The notes beneath the pieces were generated by a model. That model was given only the letters and a program-made list of their open reading frames with translations, was not told where the DNA came from and made no database searches. A stretch of DNA of 64,000 nucleotides from Apodemus sylvaticus (lineage: Eukaryota > Chordata > Mammalia > Rodentia > Muridae): positions 88,706,850-88,770,849 of the forward strand of contig NC_067473.1 in assembly GCF_947179515.1 (NCBI RefSeq). Reading direction: 5' to 3'. Position 1 is the stretch's first letter, and each line of letters opens with the position of its first letter. Both the position numbers and the translations under genes were made by a program. Positions 58,046-64,000 of this stretch are shown piece by piece.

Positions 58046-58258
58046 AAGGCGCTTTGTCTTGTGTAGGCTCAATGCTCCAATGTAGGGGAATGCCAGCATA
58101 GGGAAGCAGGTGTGGTTGGGTGGGCAGGGGAACACACTCATAAAAGCAGGGGGAGGAAGGATGGGATTTGGGGTTTGGGGAAGGGAAACCAGGAAAGGAG
58201 ATAACATTTGAAATGTAAATAAAGAAATTATCTAATAAAAAATTAAATTACATTAAAA
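58046..58258 (+). mobile_element. LINE-1 3'UTR end with poly(A)
   Basis: Sense L1 3'UTR terminus ('aatgtaggggaatgccagca', 'aacatttgaaatgtaaataa', AATAAAAAAT end) of the same older subtype as 60850-61015. It lies exactly where ORF2 sequence is missing, so it either closes the L1 starting at 55600 or is a separate short insertion. No clear TSD. Confidence 0.78.
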
Positions 58259-58261
58259 AAC

Positions 58262-59830
58262 AACAGATAAATAATTTCAGCATAGTGGCCAAATATAAAA
58301 TTAACTCAAACAAATCAGTAGCCTCCTATACTCAAAGATAAAGAGGCAGAGAAAGAAATTAGGGAAATGACACCATTCACAGTAGTCACAAAGAATATAA
58401 AATACATTGATGTGACTCTAACCAAACTAGTGAAAGATCTGTATGACAAGGACTTCAAGTCTTTGAAGAAAGAAATTGAAGAAGACCTCAGAAGGTAGAA
58501 AGGTCTCCCCTGCTCATGGATTGGCTGGATTAATATAGTAAAAAGAAGGGCCATCTTACCAAAAGCAATATACAGATTCAATGAAATCCCCATCAACATT
58601 CCAACTCAATTCTTCATAGAATTAGAAAGAGCAATTCACAAATTCATCTGGAATAACAAAAAACCCAGGATAGCAAAAGCTCTTACCAACAATGAAAGAA
58701 CTCCTAGGGGGAATCTGTATCCTGGGCCTCAAGCAGTACTTCAGAGAAAACACTGATAAAAGGTGCATGTTATTGATACAGTGACAGGCAGGTATTACAA
58801 TGGAATAGAATTAAAAACACAGAAATGAAAACACTTGTGGTCACTTGGTTTTTGACAAAGGAGCTAAAATCATTCAATGGAAAAAAACAGCATTTTCAAC
58901 AAATGGTGTGGTTCAACTGGAGGTCAGCATGCAGAAGAGTGTAATTCGCTCCATTCTTATCTTCTTGTACTAAGCTCAACTCCAAGTGGAGCAAGGACCT
59001 CCACATAAAACCAGACGCACTGAAACTAATAGAAAAGGAGACTGGGTAGATCATTGAGCACATGGGCACAGGGGAAAATTTCTTGAACAGAACACCAATA
59101 GCTTATGCTCTAAGATCAAGAATTGACAAATGGGACCTCATAAAATTACAAAGTTTCTGTAAGGCAAAGGACACTTTCAAAAGGACAAAATTGGGAAAAG
59201 AACCTTACTAACCCTAAATCCAACAGAGGGCTAATATCAAATATATACAAAGAACTGAAGACGTTAGACTCCAGAGAACCAAATAAACCTATTAAAAATG
59301 GGGTACAGAGTTAAACAAATAATTTTCATCTGAAGAATTTCGAATGGCTGAGAAGCACCTTAAGCATCATTAATCATTAGGGAAATGCAAATCAAAACAA
59401 CCCTGAAATTTCATCTCACACCACTCAGAATGGCTAAGATTAAAAACTCAGGAGACAGCAGGTGTTGGCAAAGATGTGGAGAAAGAGGAATACTTTTCCA
59501 CTGCTAGTGGGACTGCAAGCTGGTCAACCACTCTGGAAATCAGTCTGATGGTTCCTCAGAAAACTGGGCATGACACTTCCAGAGGACCCTGTTATACTAC
59601 TCCTGGGCATATGCCCAGAGGATTCCTCAGCATGCAATAAGGACACATGCTCTACTATGTCCAAAGCAGCCTTATTTATAATAGCCAGAAACCAGAAAGA
59701 ACCTAGATGTCGCTCAACAGAGGAATGGGTAGAGAAAATGTGGTATATTTACACAATGGAATACTACTCACCTATTAAAAACAATGAATTTAGGAAATTC
59801 TCAGACAAATGGATAAAACAATAAATTCTG
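58262..59830 (+). mobile_element. LINE-1 ORF2 C-terminal half and ORF2 end
   Basis: + strand ORF2 from the INNFS/VAFLYSKDK block through EFTEDLRR, INIVKRRAILPKAI, NGVKLN and the cysteine-rich end, into the CHSTEEWVEKMWYIYTMEYY region at about 59700. Multiple frame breaks. It continues, after an inverted duplication at 59836-59950, into the 3'UTR at 59951-60271 and 60543-61015. It may be the 3' part of the L1 beginning at 55600 or a second copy. Confidence 0.84.
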
Positions 59831-59835
59831 GCAAG

Positions 59836-60272
59836 AAGCACTTGCTGGAATCCACAATTGTGTCTGGGTTTTGTAACTATATATGCAATGAATCCTTAGG
59901 TTGGGCAGTTTCTAAATGGTCTTTCCCTCAGTCTCTGCTCAGACTTTGTGAGTGAGGTATCCTGAGTGAGGTAACCCAATACAAAAGAACACACATGGTA
60001 TGCATTCACTAATAAACTGATATTAGCCCAGAAGCTTGGAATAGCCAATATAAAATTCACAGACCAAATGAAGCTCAAGAAGAAGGAAGAACAAATTAGG
60101 GATACTCTGATCCTTCTTTGAAGTAGAAACAAAATAACCACAGGAGCAGATACAGAGACAAAGTCTGAGCAGAGACTGAGGGAAAGACCATCCAGAAACT
60201 GCCCAACCTAGGGATTCATTGCATATATAGTTACAAAACCCAGACACAATTGTGGATTCTAGCAAGTGCTTC
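59836..60272. repeat. Inverted repeat inside L1 3'UTR
   Basis: Left arm 59836-59950 is the reverse complement of right arm 60158-60272 over about 115 bp with few mismatches; the loop is about 207 bp. The right arm is in normal 3'UTR position and orientation; the left arm is an inverted duplicate inserted upstream in the same UTR. Both carry the 'caattgtg' and 'gcaatgaatcc' landmarks. Confidence 0.93.
59951..60271 (+). mobile_element. LINE-1 3'UTR (first part)
   Basis: Sense continuation after the inverted duplicate: 'cctgagtgaggtaacccaat', 'gatattagcccagaagcttg', 'aaatgaagctcaagaagaag'. Interrupted at 60272 by a younger minus-strand L1 and resumed at 60543. Confidence 0.85.
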
Positions 60273-60542
60273 TTTTTTTTTTATTCGATATATTTTTATT
60301 TACATTTCAAATGATTTCCCCCTTTCTAGACCCCCACTCCCTGAAAGTCCCATAAGTCCCCTTCTCTCCCCCTGTCCTCCCACCCATCCCTTCCCACTTC
60401 CCCGTTCTGGTTTTGCTGAATACTGCTTCACTGAGTCTTTCCAGAACAAGGGGCCACTCCTCCTTTCTTCTTGTACCTCATTTGATGCGTGGATTATGTT
60501 TTGGGTATTCTAATTTTCTAGGTTAATATCCACTTATTAGTG
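60272..60542 (-). mobile_element. Young 5'-truncated LINE-1 (3'UTR) nested in older L1
   Basis: Minus-strand L1 3' end, 271 bp: poly(T), 'tttacatttcaaatgatttc', then 3'UTR. AGTGCTT is duplicated at 60265-60271 and 60543-60549. It closely resembles the nested copy at 1271-1605 (same length class, orientation and truncation region). Removing it rejoins the host 3'UTR ('agcaagtgcttgacaggagc'). Confidence 0.92.
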
Positions 60543-61015
60543 AGTGCTTGACAGGAGCCTGATATAGCTGTCACCTGGGAGGCTCTGCCAGTGCTTGACA
60601 AATACAGAGGATGAAACACTCAGCCAACCATTGAACTGAGCACAGGGTCTGCAATGGAGGGACTAGAGAAAGGACCCAAGGAGCTGAAGATATTTGTAAT
60701 GCCATAGGAGGAGCAACTATATGAACCACCCAGAACCCCCAGAGCTTCCAGGGACTAAACCACCAACCAAAGAGTACACATGGGTGGACCCAATGCTCCA
60801 GATACATATTCAGCACAGATTGGCCTTCATCAAAGAGAGGAGAGGCCTTTGGTCCTGAGAAGCCTAGATGCCCCAGTATATGAGAATGCCAGGACAGGGA
60901 AGCAGGAGTGGGTGGATTGGTGAGCAGGGTGAGGTGGAATGGGTTAGGGAATTTTAGGGTGGCAGAGAGCCAGGAAATGGGACAACATTTGAAATGTAAA
61001 TAAAGAGTATATTTT
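60543..61015 (+). mobile_element. LINE-1 3'UTR (last part) with poly(A)
   Basis: Sense 3'UTR resumed after the nested L1: 'cacctgggaggctctgccag', 'aactgagcacagggtctgca', 'agtatatgagaatgccagga', ending 'tttgaaatgtaaataaagag' and an A/T-rich tail at about 61015. This is the same older UTR subtype as 5012-5745 and 12988-13720 in antisense. Confidence 0.87.
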
Positions 61016-61020
61016 AAAAT

Positions 61021-62110
61021 ATATTTAAGGGTAATCTTGGAAATAAAAAGCTGATTTACAAGTTCAATAATTAAGAGCTATGAGAATCCAAATGATCTGA
61101 TGTGTTCCACAATAAAGTCACACTAGGTTTTTTTTCTATCAGAAGTTTTTGTATTTAAGTAAGCCATTTATCTAGTAATATAATATTGTAATTGAAATCT
61201 AGACAAAATATAAATAATAACATATGTAAATTAAATGTACACTAATAAAATTATTTTGAAACATATGAAGACCCAAGATTACTGCATTAGCTGTGTAATA
61301 TAAGTTATTTTAGAAAAAACAAATTTTGTCCTGGAACTAAATGTCTGTTCTTGTGTTTAATAAAGGTGACTTGAAACACTTTATGCTCGTAAATTCATGA
61401 TTATGTAATGTAAAATAAACAGGAGAAGTGATGCCATTTCTAAATAGGTAATATAGCTTATGAAAATGTAAATATTTTTTGCCTGTCTTTTTATGGAAGG
61501 AAAAGGTTTGCCAACACTTTAACATTTTGTAAGGAGAACAATGCTAAAAAGAAGCACATGAGAGTATAGCAGAAATAATTTCTCTGTACTCAAATAGATG
61601 ATGTCTTATGAATGGGTATCACTGCTTCAGAACCCAAATCTCTACATCATGCTTAGCCCTCTAATCTGGGGATCCTGCCACCGTCACTGAAACAGCTGAG
61701 GCTTGCTGATAGCACCACAGGCTGATGCACATAATCCTCCAGGTACTTGTCCAAAGAGAAGCAAACAAACCTCAGTTTCTTTTTAGTATAATAGGTGAAC
61801 AGGGCATATTACATTTCATTGCCAAGAATTTAACTGTGTCAGCAGACCTGCTGCAAATATATACACACTACTATGTATAAGCCGTGATTATATACAGAGT
61901 ATCACTTCATACATTGAGAACAGTACACATACATATGTGTATAACTACTTATCACCACTGCAAATACTTTCATCAATAGAAAGTAAGTGACTAAATTAAG
62001 AGCAAATATCAAGGTAAACATAGGAGGGATATGGATATGATGGAGAAATGATAACAAATAAAAAGACAGAATACTATGGTACAAGGGAACACAGAAAATT
62101 TCCATCCATT
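61021..62110. other. No recognised feature
   Basis: About 1.1 kb of A+T-rich sequence. No gene, SINE or LINE that I recognise. Confidence 0.4.
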
Positions 62111-62114
62111 TGTG

Positions 62115-62502
62115 TAAAGAAGACCAAGGTGTGTCCGCTCCACTCAGCCTTCTTTGTCAGGAGCACATACGTATTCATCTGTGGCATACTCAGTTGAGTG
62201 TGCAACATTGAGAGTCAAGGGGCTCAGATGGGGTCTAACTTTCTGTAATGTGGCACATTGAGACTTTCTCAGAGAGCATCTCCTCCACTCTGAGCAGTTG
62301 TTTATCTCTAAGGAGAAACTTTAAAACCTGTGTGCACATGCTGTGTTGTGTCCCATTTAAGTAATTATCTTCCTAAGTTCCCATTTCGTGTGCCATTAAA
62401 GAAAACATTGCTTTTGTAACTATGTCTGTTTTACTGCTTAAGTATAGTACTGTCCTGTTGTGAATCTAAACAAATGCCAAATTAAAGAAAAAAAAAAAGA
62501 AA
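62115..62502 (+). pseudogene. Possible poly(A)-tailed retrocopy of a transcript 3' end
   Basis: A block of more balanced composition than its flanks ends 'gccaaattaaag' followed by a run of 12 A at about 62489-62500, the look of a polyadenylated cDNA insert (ATTAAA-type signal close to the tail). AAAGAAGACC near 62115 and AAAGAAACCC after the tail are weak TSD candidates. I do not recognise the source; no coding frame is present. Confidence 0.3.
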
Positions 62503-63412
62503 CCCTTCCTTAGAAATAGCTACACTAACATATCCACTTGGAGAAGGATAAATTAAAGAGGACACAAGAAGGAAATTGCCAACTTCTAGAATGATCATAA
62601 AAATACAGATATGTATATGGAAGAGATAAAAAAGAAATTGAAAGAGTACCTGCATAAGATGAAAGCAGAGGACAAAGCTTACCAGATTGTACCTACACTG
62701 ATTGCAGGTCAAGGAAATGTACATCCTGACAAGTGTGACTGTCATATTGGTGAGCACAAAAATAAAAGAGAGCAAAGGAAACACCACCTAACACTAAAAC
62801 AAAATCTACTGCATTTTATATTATTTTTCATATTTTGATACTTTAAAATAATTATATCATATTCCCAATCCTTTTCTTCGTCCCCACATCTCCCCATGTA
62901 CACATACACTCTTTCAGATTTATGTTATCCTTTTTTCTTTATTGTTGTCACATATAGGTTTAAAACACATCTTGAACAATTATAACACCAATGGACATGA
63001 CAACATGGAAAGAAGAAAGTCTGTATAGCTTCAAACTAAAACAAAGAACTACATGCATCTAAGTAGTGCTGAAACCAGGATTGATCTGTCCCAGAGAAGA
63101 TCCCTAAAGTTCCTGAACCAATACCACATTGTTTCTGAGATAGTTTTACATTTACTTTAGTCTTCTCTTGAATATATAACCTTTCTGCATTGACCTCTGG
63201 AGAGCAGAGATGGCAAGACGGCCTAATGACATTAAGTTTAAACAGACCAAGTTTGGAATTGTTTGTAACAATGCTCATTACATTTTAAAATATTATACTT
63301 TGCACAGAATTACACTTCTGATAAAAGCATGAAAATCAAGAATTTGAAAAAGTAGTGCCCAATGTTTTAACATTATCTATGTAGATAAAAATTGAAAAGA
63401 GTTGATGTTCTG
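62503..63412. other. No recognised gene
   Basis: Unassigned. The frame at 62611-62838 (lysine-rich start, then HPDKCDCHIGEHKNKREQR) has two cysteines and a histidine but matches no family I know. It lacks a good start context and is probably chance or very old transposon sequence. Confidence 0.35.
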
Positions 63413-63895
63413 GCTAGTTTTATGTCAACTTGATACAAACCAGAGGCACCTGAAAAGAGGGAATCTCAGTATCTTCATGGAAGTAGATCTTTTTATAAAG
63501 GTGTCTTAATATTATATTCTTTAATCCTTTATATATAGGCAACTAGATTGTGTTATTGAATGTTGAAATAAAATATTTTCTACTCAAAAAAAATATTACC
63601 ATAAGATAAGGCTGGAGCCAAGACTGAACGGCATTTTCTTAATTAATTATTGGTGTGGGAGTGTCCAGTCTACTGTGGATAATGCAATGCCTATATTGTT
63701 GGTCCTGGGTTCTAGAAGGAAGCAGGCTGTGCAAACCAATAAGGAGAATTTCTCAAAAGCCTCTGCATTAGCTTATGCTTTAAATTCCTGTCCTGTTTGA
63801 ATTTCTTTCTTGGCTTTTGGCTTCCTACAATGAACTGTGATACAGGATGTGTAAGCCAAATAAACGCCTCCTCCCAAGTAACTTAATATATCTGG
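63413..63895 (+). mobile_element. Diverged MaLR-like LTR with a small internal insertion
   Basis: Starts 'ctggctagttttatgtcaac', then 'ttttcttaattaattattgg', 'gttggtcctgggttctagaa', 'ttcctgtcctgtttgaattt' and 'tgtgtaagccaaataaacgc': the same LTR class as 44776-45175, in + orientation. About 130 bp at roughly 63470-63597, containing AATAAAATA and an A-rich end, is not part of the LTR pattern and looks inserted. Confidence 0.65.
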
Positions 63896-64000
63896 TCAAC
63901 TGCTTTGCCTCTCCATATTTCTCCCACTTCCCCTCTACCTTCTGTCCTGTGCAGATCCTCCACAATCCCCAGTCTTCATCAGAAGAGAACAGGTATTACA

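Noticed and set aside
62611..62838. 75-codon frame with a C-x-C-x-x-x-x-H pattern
   Set aside because: Too short, no family resemblance and no neighbouring gene structure; spacing does not match a known zinc-finger pattern.
1..64000. Rat origin
   Set aside because: Considered because many L1 features are shared, but no rat ID SINE was seen and the B1 and young L1 3' ends look mouse-like. Not fully excluded.

Overview
The window is mammalian, from a murid rodent, and almost certainly contains no host protein-coding gene. Short A+T-rich ORFs, long runs of interspersed repeats, B1/B2/B4 SINEs, MaLR-type LTRs (MT and ORR1 classes) and many LINE-1 copies all point to a mouse-like genome. Mus is favoured over Rattus. 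The youngest L1 3' ends are of the mouse L1Md type, the B1 copies carry the mouse-like 'tttctgagttc' segment, and I saw no rat ID SINE. This is a judgement from remembered consensus sequences, not a database search.

Layout. 1-3900: a + strand L1 ORF2 fragment abuts the 5' half of an older minus-strand L1 (5'UTR, ORF1, endonuclease part of ORF2); a young 3'-end L1 with a 14-bp target-site duplication (TSD) is nested inside. 3900-8070: a compound TA/CA/TA microsatellite, three old L1 3' ends and a candidate LTR. 8082-14515: two 5'-inverted ('twin-primed') L1s, a B1 with a GAAA tail, and old L1 pieces. 14.6-23.5 kb: B4, B1 and B2/B3-like SINEs, an ORR1-like LTR element, old L1 3'UTRs and several kilobases with no recognisable feature. 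23.5-26.2 kb: another twin-primed L1. 27-34 kb: B1, MaLR LTRs, an Lx-type L1 3' end, and two MaLR-like elements in tandem. 34.3-48.0 kb: four more twin-primed L1s. The last (44209-47986) has an exact 13-bp TSD and is interrupted by a MaLR-like LTR element with a 5-bp TSD and a large hairpin at one end. 49.3-50.9 kb: old L1 fragments. 50.9-55.1 kb: the longest repeat-poor stretch, with a near-perfect RFX X-box and a candidate conserved non-coding segment. 55.1-61.0 kb: a very young 159-bp L1 tail, then a long + strand L1 composite with 5' promoter monomers, ORF1, ORF2 endonuclease, a deletion, the ORF2 C-terminus, a 3'UTR with an inverted duplication, and a nested young L1. 61-64 kb: mostly unrecognised sequence, a possible poly(A)-tailed retrocopy and a MaLR-like LTR.

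The longest readable frames are broken L1 ORF1/ORF2 pieces; none is intact. The value of the window is as a record of retrotransposition: seven inverted L1 insertions, several TSD-bounded nested insertions, and two large inverted repeats. I found no convincing new gene system.
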